Shown here piece after piece: positions 26,900 through 36,367 of a DNA stretch of 64,000 bases (position 1 is its first letter; each line of letters begins with the position of its first letter). The notes under the pieces were generated by a model, which saw only the letters and a list, made by a program, of their open reading frames with translations, searched no databases and had not been told where the DNA came from. This DNA comes from Glomus cerebriforme (taxonomy: Eukaryota; Glomeromycota; Glomeromycetes; Glomerales; Glomeraceae): the NCBI GenBank assembly GCA_003550305.1, contig QKYT01000052.1, forward strand, positions 48,718 to 112,717, in the 5' to 3' direction. Made by a program: the position numbers and the translations under genes.

Positions 26900-27620
26900 A
26901 ATAGAAATTCCTATTATTTCAGGAATAGTAATTGTAATAATTTACTTTAATTTTTCAATTTATACTGCATATTCTCAGAATCTTGAAACTTTACTAACTA
27001 TTTTTTATATGCTTCAAGAAAAATTTCAGGAATGAAATAAAAGTGTGCTTTAAAAATTAAAATTTCTTCGCCGGCGGCATATTATCACGGTGATGCAGAC
27101 AATCATTGCAATGGTCCGCGATTTTGTTGACATCAATATCCTTTCATGATGAAGGTCAACATAGCCTTTGATACTCCTTTGATCTATGAATTTAAGGACT
27201 AAACATATAGAAATAAAGAGGTGAATTGTATTGAAATTAATGATGCTTTTTTTTTCGGGGAAAAAAAGTTTTTTTTTTTAATTTTTATCTAAAAATATAT
27301 CCGATATACGATTTCCAATTTCCAATACTTCACTTCCCGTTCAGCCGAAAACTTGACAAATGCATTTGTAACAAGCATTCAAGAAAAAAAAAATTATTAA
27401 CAAAGGTAAGTACTAAGTTGATTTTTTAGTTTTTATGTAATTAAATAAAACTTATAATTTACCTATTATTAAATCCTTGGAATCACAGCTGACAATGTTG
27501 TAAATAATAATACCTTTCTAAAGCCACTTGAACGCACTTGCATTGCAAATCGGGTCAGCATTCAAAGTTAATTATAATAGGATTATGGTTTTCTTTATAT
27601 CTATAATTGAAAGAAATTTT
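26900..27620 (+). pseudogene. Decayed membrane-protein copy 2
   Basis: This is a diverged copy of the 25376-26080 block. It has a hydrophobic frame beginning PIISGIVIVIIYFNF near 26912, the GAAATAAAGAG stretch at 27210, and the 28-nt stretch at 27563-27590 that is identical to 25702-25729. About 300 bp of unrelated sequence separates the last two, so an insertion has probably split the copy. No intact frame remains. Confidence 0.42.
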
Positions 27621-27924
27621 GAGCATAATGAAATTAAATATACTATTGCAGGTATTTTTAGTTATATTGTAATATAGAAAGAATTATGGATATAAATAAT
27701 TTTAAAAATATGAATATTATAAATATTTATGTAAATTTTTTTTTGTTTAAAAATTATTTTATCTAATGAGAATATTTTTAATTACACAATTTATGATTTT
27801 AATATAATATCTAATAAATAAAATAAATTTAAGAATGAATTATCTAGAAAATTACGAACCATCTAAAAAAGAGTTTTTGAAAATGAACTTATTTAAATGA
27901 AGATCACATGTAGATCTGTTTGCT

Positions 27925-28790
27925 ATATGCATTTGGAGAGTGTACCCAAGAACACAAGACCCGTTGCGCTGCGTGTGATCAGCTGTTTTATGCTTATCAA
28001 ATAATTAATTATCATAGTTCCAGAAAATCTTAAATCCACAATTAAAAAAAAATAAAAATAAAAATAAGCTTTTACTTTTTGGCTCATCAGGCAAGAAAGG
28101 TCTATTTGAATAATCAATTATTTTAGAACTTGATAAACATGATGCAATTGTAGTATGTAAGAATTTTACCTAAAAGTGCGTGTGAAATTTTTTGGAAAAC
28201 GTGGATGGACGCTTCATACGATTTTACAAGATGTGATTCCTCACAATTTGATGTGCAGACCTTTGATCATTGATCTACAAATACAAAGCAAGACAGCAAG
28301 ATACTTGGTTTATCGCGTCATCTTTTGATGCAATCTTTGAGTCACTAGATACAAAACGAAAGTGGATAAAAATTATGGTGGCCACTATCAAAATTAGAAT
28401 TGATGATCTTATTTCAAATTGGAATCAATAGTACGTGGGTGGCACTTCCTTGTACCTGAAGAGGCTAAAATTAGTACTGATTCTCGCCATATACAAATAA
28501 ATTAAATCAAAAATTTAGGTAGAACCTCTATTGCTCATCTGGAACAAAATCGTGATTACATACCTGTGCTTGCCATTACGAAATTATTTTATTTTGAATG
28601 GGCCAATTGAAGTTTTATTTGCTGAATATATTCAAGCTCAAATGCCATAAGTAGGCGTATGGTCACATTATTCACAAACTGACATCACGAAGTTAGTTAA
28701 ATTGTTAAAGAACGTTTGCACATGCCAACTTCTGATACTTCCACTCATACAAAACCGAATTTAACATGGAATTTTCTTATAGTTTGAGTT
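27925..28790 (+). pseudogene. Relic of a DDE-transposase-like multicopy protein
   Basis: Protein-like sequence continues across several frames with stops and frameshifts. A Cys/His segment (ECTQEHKTRCAACDQLF) begins near 27931. Then come ILPKSA near 28165, FFGKRGWTLHTIL near 28190, SSFDAIFESLDTKRKW near 28325, and VRGWHFLVPEEAKISTDSRH near 28433. From memory, this order of motifs matches a large repeated family in Rhizophagus that looks transposase-derived, in which the segment after the SSF motif holds a DNG-type acidic motif. Here that part is degraded, so the copy is dead. The family assignment rests on recall and needs a protein search. Confidence 0.55.
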
Positions 28791-28839
28791 AAAATAATAT
28801 TCTGCACTCTAAATAAAAGTCAGATTTTATTCTAGAAGT

Positions 28840-29150
28840 ATTTGCAATTTATATACACTACAGTCGGAATTACTATTATTTTAGATATAAATAAGTTTCA
28901 GTTAGAAAACTCAAGCGACTATAGATATGATCAATGGGGTAGTGGAAATTCTAACAATTACGGGATACATCAAATTATATTATTATTAACAATGGCAGTA
29001 AAGGCTTATTTAGAAGGTTTTTTTTGGTAGGAAATGCGAAAAAAAACAGATTGAATACTATTCTTTATTTTGTAACTATTATTAATTATGACTCGGATGT
29101 GTTGATTTTGGTTTAAATATTATACTTTCCATTTTATATTCTTTTTGAAG
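28840..29150 (+). pseudogene. Decayed membrane-protein copy 3 (3' part)
   Basis: A short open frame (28842-29030) is followed by about 80 bp (29065-29150) similar to 25985-26075 in copy 1; shared features include ATTATGAnTCnGAnnTGTTGATT and the following AT-rich stretch. I read it as a third degenerate member of the same family. No start, splice frame or domain supports a functional gene. Confidence 0.35.
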
Positions 29151-30177
29151 CTGAAAAAAAAACGAGGATATTCCGCCATATAAAAATAATAACTATAATA
29201 GAATTAATATACCGATTTTAACGTATATCAAATCAAACCCACAAAATTTCGCAATATTATAAAAATTTATTCTAATAAAAAAGTCGTATGACGCTATTTT
29301 AGAAATACAAATACAAAAATTTTGTCGAATTATTGTACGAATCATGGAATTGAGTACCTCAATTTTTTCTACTATACCAGACTGGTAAATAAAATATTAA
29401 ATATCGGCAAATTGAATAAACCGGATTAAATTTTAATATATGAATGCATACCCCGATTTCTAATTATTATAATTATTATCATTGTGAACATTTAATAATC
29501 CTATCATACATTCATACTACAAAATACTACAAAGAAACTTAATAAAACTTTTTTAATTTTTTTTTTAAGGTTTACGCGTATAATTCGCGAAATTATATCG
29601 AGATGATCTACATTTACTTCATATGGTAAATGTTTATAATGATATTTAATTAATTTTTTTTTTTTGGTAAACAAAGGATTTTATTTAATAATAATGTTAT
29701 TTTATTGTGTTCACCGCATTTTTTCCTTGTTCAAAAATAAACAAGGATTTTACGGAGTAAAGTTTTTCATCTTAACCAGTATTCCAAATAAAGTGTTTTT
29801 TTTTGGTTCTTTGATTTTTTTGTTTTTTAGTAACATGTTCAACCATGATCTTGTATTTTACCTTTTTAGAAAGATCTTATATTAGACACTAATTTGTTTG
29901 GTCACTATATACAAAGAAAGAAGTGATACAAAATAATAAACAAAGATCTCAAGATTAAATTTTTATTCGATCCTTATTAACAATGAACTTATTCTATTGT
30001 AATTTCCTGAGGTATGTAATTTTTTTTTTTTTTTTTTTTTTTGGATAAATACAACGAAAAAATCTTTTTGTCTTTTTAACATAACAATTCACATTCTTTA
30101 CAAACAAGTTATAGTTTTTTAAATCCTTTTTTTTTCCTTCCATAATAACCTCCTCCCATATTAATTTCCTTTTCAAA
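29151..30177. other. Promoter-side gap before the serine hydrolase
   Basis: AT-rich sequence with no gene seen. A run of about 23 T residues lies at 30019-30042 and further T-rich tracts lead up to the start codon at 30178; such tracts are common in promoters or 5' leaders of AT-rich fungi. Confidence 0.5.
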
Positions 30178-31830
30178 ATGCCATCATTAGATATTGAAAT
30201 GGAACAGATGATAATAGAAAATAATGATGAAAAAACACCTTTATTGCCAATATTAAAAACTTATGTTATTACGACTCCAAAATCTGCTAAAAAGAGTTTT
30301 TTTTCAAAATTTACTACGTATCTTCCCGAAAGTACTTTACCTTATATTAATAATTTAACTAATGTAATGAATGAAATTAAAAATAAATTTCCTTCTCCTA
30401 AATTACCTTCTTTACCTTCTTCACTTTCAAAAAGACGTTTATTAATTTATATTACATTATTAAATTTATTCTTTTTGTATCGTTATATTAATGGAGGTCC
30501 ATTTCTTCCATTATCATGTCAATTAATTGGTTTAGGATGTCCTAATAATATTATTAAAGGTTTTACCACTGAAGAATTTTCACCTGTTAGACAAATTTTC
30601 TTGGAAAATTTTGAAAACGGTCAAGAAGTTGGAGCTCAAGTTAGTGTTTATTATAATAATAAATTAGTAGTTGATTTATCTGGTGGTTTCGCTGATGTTT
30701 CTACCGGTAAACCTTATGATGAAACAACTTTACAATTAGTATTTTCTAGTACAAAAGTACTTTCTGGTATAGTCATTGCAAGATTAGTTGAACAAGGTTT
30801 ATTAGATTATGATGCTCCTATCTCTAAATATTGGCCTGAATTCGCTCAAGGTGGTAAAAAAAATGTTACTCTTTTAGATTTAATGGTACATAGAGCTGGT
30901 GTTGGTTATATTGATTCTATTGATATGTCACTTAAAGATTTATATGATCTTGATGATTTATCAGAAATTCTTGCAAAACAACCTCATAATTTTAATGGTG
31001 TTCCAACAAGAGCTTATCATGGTATATCACGTGGTTGGTATTTAAATGAAATTGTAAGGAGAGTTGATCCACGTCATCGTACCATTGGTAGGATTGTTTC
31101 TGAAGAAATTGCTCCTCAATATAATGTTGAATTTTATTTAAGTATAAATAAATCTTTTAAAGATCGTTTGGCAAGTATTTATACTTATCCATTAGTAAGA
31201 ATGTTGGCTAAAATGGTTTTACCTGAAAGTTTCCTTAGTGAACCATTACATCCTATTTTCTTTCAAATGATGGATAAAAATACTGTCGCTTATAAATCTT
31301 TAATATTAACGGCTCCTGATCGTACTCAACAACCACAAGATTGGAATCATTTAGATATGTTAATGCCAGAAGGTCCTTCTTATAACGGTGTAACCAATTC
31401 TCGTTCAATGGCTAAACTTGCTGCTATTATGGCAAATAAAGGCAAAAGTATTCCACTTTTAACTTCAACTTCAACCGATGAACTTTCCCTTAATGTACAA
31501 CAGAATTCTCTATTGGAAGAACCTCAATTGATTTCCAATAATACTTATGATTTGATTGCTACTCGATTGGAACCAATATTTGATAGTGTATTACAAGAAA
31601 CTATTACTCCAAGTGTTGGTGGTTTTGGTTATTTCCGTCTTAAAGGTTTAGAAGATGTTGAATTTTTAGGTTGGGGTGGTTCAGGTGGTAGTATGTTCTT
31701 ATGGAATCAAGAATTAAAAATTGGTTTCGCTTATGCTATGAACGCTTTTCATACTGCTCTCCTTGGTGATGAAAGAAGTCTTAAATTATTAAGACAAGTA
31801 GTTGATATCGTTAAACAACAACAGAATTAA
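30178..31830 (+). CDS. Beta-lactamase-like serine hydrolase, membrane-anchored
   Basis: Single exon, 550 aa. A cytosolic-looking N-terminus is followed by one hydrophobic helix (about 86-103) and then a class C beta-lactamase/penicillin-binding-like domain. The nucleophile motif S-x-x-K is SSTK at 190-193. A Tyr-containing motif, AYHGISRGWYLNEIVRR, puts the likely catalytic Tyr at 280. The third motif region is GWGGSGG at 498-504. This pattern matches eukaryotic LACT-2 or esterase-like members of the family, which hydrolyse esters or amides rather than confer drug resistance; the substrate is unknown. The helix suggests a type II membrane protein with the catalytic domain lumenal or outside. 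The gene has no introns, unlike most neighbours, and uses many T-ending codons such as GGT. Confidence 0.92.
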   Translation: MPSLDIEMEQMIIENNDEKTPLLPILKTYVITTPKSAKKSFFSKFTTYLPESTLPYINNLTNVMNEIKNKFPSPKLPSLPSSLSKRRLLIYITLLNLFFLYRYINGGPFLPLSCQLIGLGCPNNIIKGFTTEEFSPVRQIFLENFENGQEVGAQVSVYYNNKLVVDLSGGFADVSTGKPYDETTLQLVFSSTKVLSGIVIARLVEQGLLDYDAPISKYWPEFAQGGKKNVTLLDLMVHRAGVGYIDSIDMSLKDLYDLDDLSEILAKQPHNFNGVPTRAYHGISRGWYLNEIVRRVDPRHRTIGRIVSEEIAPQYNVEFYLSINKSFKDRLASIYTYPLVRMLAKMVLPESFLSEPLHPIFFQMMDKNTVAYKSLILTAPDRTQQPQDWNHLDMLMPEGPSYNGVTNSRSMAKLAAIMANKGKSIPLLTSTSTDELSLNVQQNSLLEEPQLISNNTYDLIATRLEPIFDSVLQETITPSVGGFGYFRLKGLEDVEFLGWGGSGGSMFLWNQELKIGFAYAMNAFHTALLGDERSLKLLRQVVDIVKQQQN

Positions 31831-33139
31831 ACTTTTCTAAACTCTAAGATGAAATAACTTTTCACTGTATATTATTTTCACATTCATTCATTCATTTTTT
31901 TTAGCATATATATACATACATTCATTTTTTTCATTCAATCAATGTACACTATTCATCATTTTTTTGCATTACTATGATCATCACTATAGATTTTCAAATT
32001 ATATAGAACACAACACATTCATTATCAATTTTCATTAATTTAAAAAAACAATATATATAAATATATATAACATATACTGTTTATTTTCTTTTACTTAACA
32101 TAAATAATAATTATTTTTTTCGATGTACTGTATACTTTTTTCTTTATAATTTTAGAATTACATATTTTTCATTTAATTATTTAATTTGTAAATGACGATT
32201 AAATTCTCAAATAAAAAAAAAATAAAAATAAAAATAAAAAAAAATTCACATTAAATATTTATGTTGTAAATGATTTTTCATACTATGTTAAAAAAAAGTC
32301 TCAGGGAACCAAATCTTAGTAGGACTGCGGTCTAGAACTGCGGTTCTGGGATCGGTTCCGAACCATCAAATCGTTAATCTTTTATATTTTACTGTAAAGG
32401 GAGTTCCAGGAGACACTATAAATCATATAAAAAGGCGAGGCTCTGGTTAATGAACTCTTATCCGCCTTATGCAAAATCAAACGAAAAATAATAATAATAA
32501 TAATAAGTCAATGATATGTTTGATCAGCTATATCGATTTCTTGACAAAAGATTTCCGTTTTTGTTAGATGTTCCAAAAACAACTCGGACATATTGCTGTT
32601 GTTTTTTTGAGCAAATCTTATCGTCGCCAGTACTGTATGTGTACCATAGGCGTAGTAAATTACTTTCATCATCTGCTTCGGCACAGCCGCGTCTTATATA
32701 AGCATCTTCACGTGCTGAATTCTCAAATCGTACTGGCGATAAAAAAGCTTACTATACTTACCTATTACTGTACAATTATCATAATTTTTTTGCATTTATA
32801 AGAAATAAATTACTTAGTAATAATATAAGCTTGAGACTGAATCAGAGTGTGCACTTATGGAGCGTTCACTGTAGCTTATTTAACTAAAGGTGATTGTTTC
32901 CACTTTTGTTTTCTGACTCTTTTTCACATCAGTACTCCGGTTCTAATTCGTAAGAACTATATTTTTGTTATTTAGTTCCTCAGGAGCTTATTAATGAGTA
33001 TTCAAGACTTTGATATATGTAAAGCTGAAACAATTCTGAAGCCACTCCATTGTTAGTTCTGACTAATTTAAATTGAATGTATTCGGTGAACTCAGCACTA
33101 GATGTTTTAGGAAAAATTCTGTGATTATTCTCTGAAGAA
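31831..33139. other. Intergenic region with a less AT-rich patch
   Basis: The first part is the AT-rich 3' flank of the serine hydrolase. Around 32300-32430 a patch of higher GC contains a short imperfect duplication (ACTGCGGTCTAG and ACTGCGGTTCTG). Overlapping open frames at 32516-32801 carry no recognisable domain. Confidence 0.45.
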
Positions 33140-33452
33140 TGGAAGGACATCAAAACTTATTGCTGGACGAATCTCAATTGATGGCACTGGAGAAAATTAC
33201 GATGGCGCAAATGCTCTCAGAAGTATCAGTCAAGAACTTATACCATCCAAAAATCCGATCCTGTATACTTAGTTATCGATCTCCCCAGTGTAGGAAATGT
33301 TGTCCAGCTAACATCAACATCGCTAATATCCGCCAGCTAATTCTCTATAACGCCTTTCCTACCATCAAACTACATCTTTACATTTGGTGGTCCATCAGCA
33401 CAACATTTCATCGGATGGATGAAAATATTACAAGAAAATTTTTAATCCTTTA
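33140..33452 (+). pseudogene. Unidentified broken coding fragment
   Basis: One frame reads LKNGRTSKLIAGRISIDG and continues into GTGENYDGANALRSISQELI, then stops near 33268. Another frame then continues with DPVYLVIDLPSVGNVV from about 33258 and FTFGGPSAQHFIGWMKIL near 33375, with one stop near 33335. Base composition and protein-like texture suggest a real ancestral gene broken by one frameshift and one nonsense change. The YIFTFGG segment loosely recalls Kelch-type repeats, but I cannot name the family. Confidence 0.45.
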
Positions 33453-34253
33453 AAATAGAATCAAATTTGATCATTATCTTATATTCCTTTGACACTTAGT
33501 AAATTAGTATAATTATTAAATGAATTTTTCAAAAAAATTATTACAATCTATTTAAATATCTGATTCATATTCTTTTAGATTTATTAAATGCAACATTATT
33601 GTTTTATATAAATAAAATTTAGCATATTTTTTCATTACTCTATTTAATTATTTTTTGTATTTTAAAGTTCTTTTGGACCAACTATTCTTAATTCAAGATT
33701 CTATCGTTTATATCCCCCGACTTAGGATCTTTTGTAGTACCATAAATTTTAATAATATGGTGATTAGTTTTATAACAAGTTTGATTAGATTTTAACTGTA
33801 AATTTAAAGATTAAGTAGGAATAAATTAAAAGTAAAAGCAACATCAATTTCTTATGGTTGGGATTACATGTTATAATAATACAGTAAAGGTACCATATAA
33901 TAACAACTGCAAAGTCATCATTATAGTTTTCTGATCAGGATGGGTAATGTAATCCTAGATTAGTATTTTGTCTATTTGAAGAATCACATTATTTGAAAAA
34001 GCAACTTAAAAAAAAAAACATTAAATAAAGACGAGTTTGAAGATGTGAAATTTATTTTGAAAAGAATTATTAGCATTATTATTAAAAATAATTTTTAATA
34101 TGTAAGAAGGTTTATTTTTAAATTATTATTGATTTTATAAAATGAATTGTTAAATTCTATTATTATTATTATAAGATCATTAAAATTACAAAATTACAAA
34201 AAAAAACCAATGATCCTTTTTTTTTTTTTTTGATAAAAAACAACTTTTTTCTT
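33453..34253. other. Intergenic, 3' flank of the SDF2-like gene
   Basis: AT-rich sequence of about 0.8 kb with no credible gene; T- and A-runs near 34007 and 34217 lie close to the end of the SDF2-like gene. Confidence 0.5.
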
Positions 34254-35359
34254 TTAATTATTAAAGTTTTTATCTGCAAAATAAATTCCTTCTTGAGCAA
34301 TCCATTCGGCATTCTGATCAGCTTTTTTACTAGCAGATACTTCGATTTGTCCATTAATAGGATTATTATACATATATTCTTCATTCGCTGATAAATACTT
34401 AGAAGTTTCTTTATGTATTAATTGAATTTTTTGTTCCCTTAACCAATATATTGAAGATTTATCCATACAAATTAATTTCCAATTATCCCCTACAAAGATA
34501 AATCTTATTTATTGAATTGATCTTTTTATAATCAAAAAAAAAGACAGTTTGATAAAATATATTTGTACTGTATTACCTGTATCTAACCCATCAAATGCAC
34601 TAACTTCTTGTTGTTGCGATATTGGTGAACGATGAAGATGACTATGTAAAAGTCTACTAGTACCTGAATGTTGTAATCTAATAGTTGTTCCACATTTAAT
34701 TGGTTCTCTAAATAATATATTTGTATATCTATATTAATTTAAAATAATAAAAAAAACCTCGATTTTTAGATTATAAAAAAAATTTACCCTCTCGAACATG
34801 ATTCATCATGAGCTCCTTTTATTATCCAAAGTGAATCAGGATCATCAGCATTTGGAAGTCCTGTAACACTTTGTTGTCCTGATCCACTACCTAAAAAGAT
34901 AATCATTTTTTTAGGTTTGATCTTATTTAAGATGGTTTTATTTCCTGACGGATTTGATCGTAATTACCGTATGCTATAGAATGTGAATGTAGTTTATAGT
35001 TTGAAGGCTTGTGAGTTAATTTAACTGCTGACCCACATGTAACTAAAGTGAAAAAAAAAATCGGTTTAGCGTATAATACCAAAAAAAAGAATAATTAGAG
35101 AATACAAAATTAATTACCTTTTTCGAATTCTAGTTATAAAATAATTGAAAATAATTGATCGATCATAAAAAATTCAATCAAAAAAATTCGGTCGAAAAAA
35201 TAAAAATTTGGTTAATAAAAAAATAATAATAATAAAAAGAAATTTTTAAATAATAATGATTGCGAAACCTTCATCAATTTCCAGAATTTGACTATCTATC
35301 ATAACTGATATCACGAGAAAAATCGTTATAGCAAAAACTATTTTAAACTTTGTATTCAT
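34254..35359 (-). CDS. SDF2-like MIR-domain ER protein
   Basis: Six exons (complement): 35269-35359, 35118-35129, 34968-35042, 34788-34890, 34577-34707, 34254-34489; 648 nt, 215 aa, close to the 211 aa of human SDF2. A signal peptide (about 1-22) is followed by three MIR repeats. Their hallmarks are VTCGSAVKLTHKPSNYKLHSH, GSGSGQQSVTG, GEPIKCGTTIRLQH, LHSHLHRSPISQQQEVSAF and the C-terminal INGQIEVSASKKAD block. SDF2 proteins act in the ER with J-protein/BiP chaperones and protein O-mannosylation quality control. No HDEL-like retention signal ends the protein (it ends DKNFNN). Exon 2 is only 12 nt; skipping it would keep the frame, so the model is uncertain at that point (alternative single intron 35043-35268). 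Confidence 0.88.
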
Positions 35360-35774
35360 ATTTCTTTTCCCCTTTTTTTATTTAAAAAAAAATTAATTAA
35401 ATTTATTAAAATTAAATTTGAATAAAAAAGTATTAATCAGTATTAATTTAAGTTTTTTTCTTCAAAAAAGTTTCCTTTATAATTCCAATTAAAAGAATTT
35501 TTTTTAAAAAAAAAATGTACAGAAAAAAATTTTTTTTTTACAAATTTGGATTTTAATACTTGGTTGAACGTGGTTGGTTGAATTTATGACGCGACCACGC
35601 GAGGTGACGATACTGTATATATCGGTGATTGATCACCAGTTTTTTAAATTTTTAGTAGTTAAGGTGGCCGCAGTAAACCAAGACATATTAGTTTTATTTA
35701 CTTCACTCTCTCTCCCACTTTCCCAACCCGCTAATAATTCTAAAACGTGAGCGTCGCCTAGAAGTAGTGCGATA
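35360..35774. other. Spacer between the SDF2-like gene and U2 snRNA
   Basis: This region holds the SDF2-like promoter and the 3' flank of the U2 gene. No open frame or other motif was supported. Confidence 0.45.
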
Positions 35775-35933
35775 CTAGGGACACTCGTGGAGTGAGTATT
35801 GGCAAGCCAAGAGGCTCACTCCCAATAACAAAAATTCGTTTAATATCAAAGTTACACAGTGTGTAACGTTTCAGATATTAGACTGAAAAGAACAGATACT
35901 ACACTTGATCTTAGCCAATAGGCAAGAGAGGAT
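35775..35933 (-). ncRNA. U2 spliceosomal snRNA
   Basis: Read on the minus strand, the RNA contains the near-invariant U2 core GGCTAAGATCAAGTGTAGTA followed by TCTGTTC. This includes the GUAGUA that pairs with intron branch points. Further 3' are the stem-II region (CAGTCTAATATCTG), a GTTACACA/TGTGTAAC hairpin (plus 35851-35867), an Sm site AATTTTTG (plus 35829-35836), and a 3' hairpin with an 8-bp perfect stem (plus 35789-35796 with 35815-35822). The 5' end, ATCCTCTCTTGCC, differs from the common ATCGCTTCTCGGCC. An AT-rich TATA-like stretch lies 30-45 nt upstream (plus 35966-35978). The exact 3' end is uncertain by about 15 nt. Confidence 0.95.
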
Positions 35934-36367
35934 AAGAAACTAAAACTTCGTGCATTAAGATGTCATTTTATATTAAAACTTGAAAAAATTAAAATTATGG
36001 GATTTCCAAATGACTATGGCTTAATCAGTTATTTTTATTGGTCGTGTAACCCGAAAATATTTAAATCATATGATACAATATTAATAATATAGATAATATA
36101 TATAAATCTTATAAATTATTTAAAGTGATGTTAATAAAATTGTTAATAAATTTTCATTTTAAAATGTGATAAATTTTTTCGTCTTCTTTCTTTCTCTTTC
36201 GATGTTAATAAAATTGTTAATAAATTGTCATATATGTCATATAATAACGTAATAAATAACGGAAATAAATTTATAAAGATCTTATATTAATTATTAAATA
36301 ATTTAAATAATAATAAAAAAAAAAAGAATCATAAATTTGTCATATATTTAATGATTAGGGAAAATTT
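35934..36367. other. U2 upstream region and 3' flank of the SPX-RING gene
   Basis: This stretch should contain the U2 promoter. A duplicated segment, GATGTTAATAAAATTGTTAATAAATT, occurs at about 36127 and again at about 36201. No gene was seen. Confidence 0.45.

Noticed and set aside
32300..32400. GC-richer patch with GGTTCCGAACC, considered as a tRNA or RNA gene
   Set aside because: No cloverleaf or A-box/B-box arrangement could be formed.
32516..32801. Two overlapping plus-strand frames
   Set aside because: Neither shows a domain; a short GTCGCCAGTAC/GTACTGGCGA inverted pair nearby is too small to call an element.
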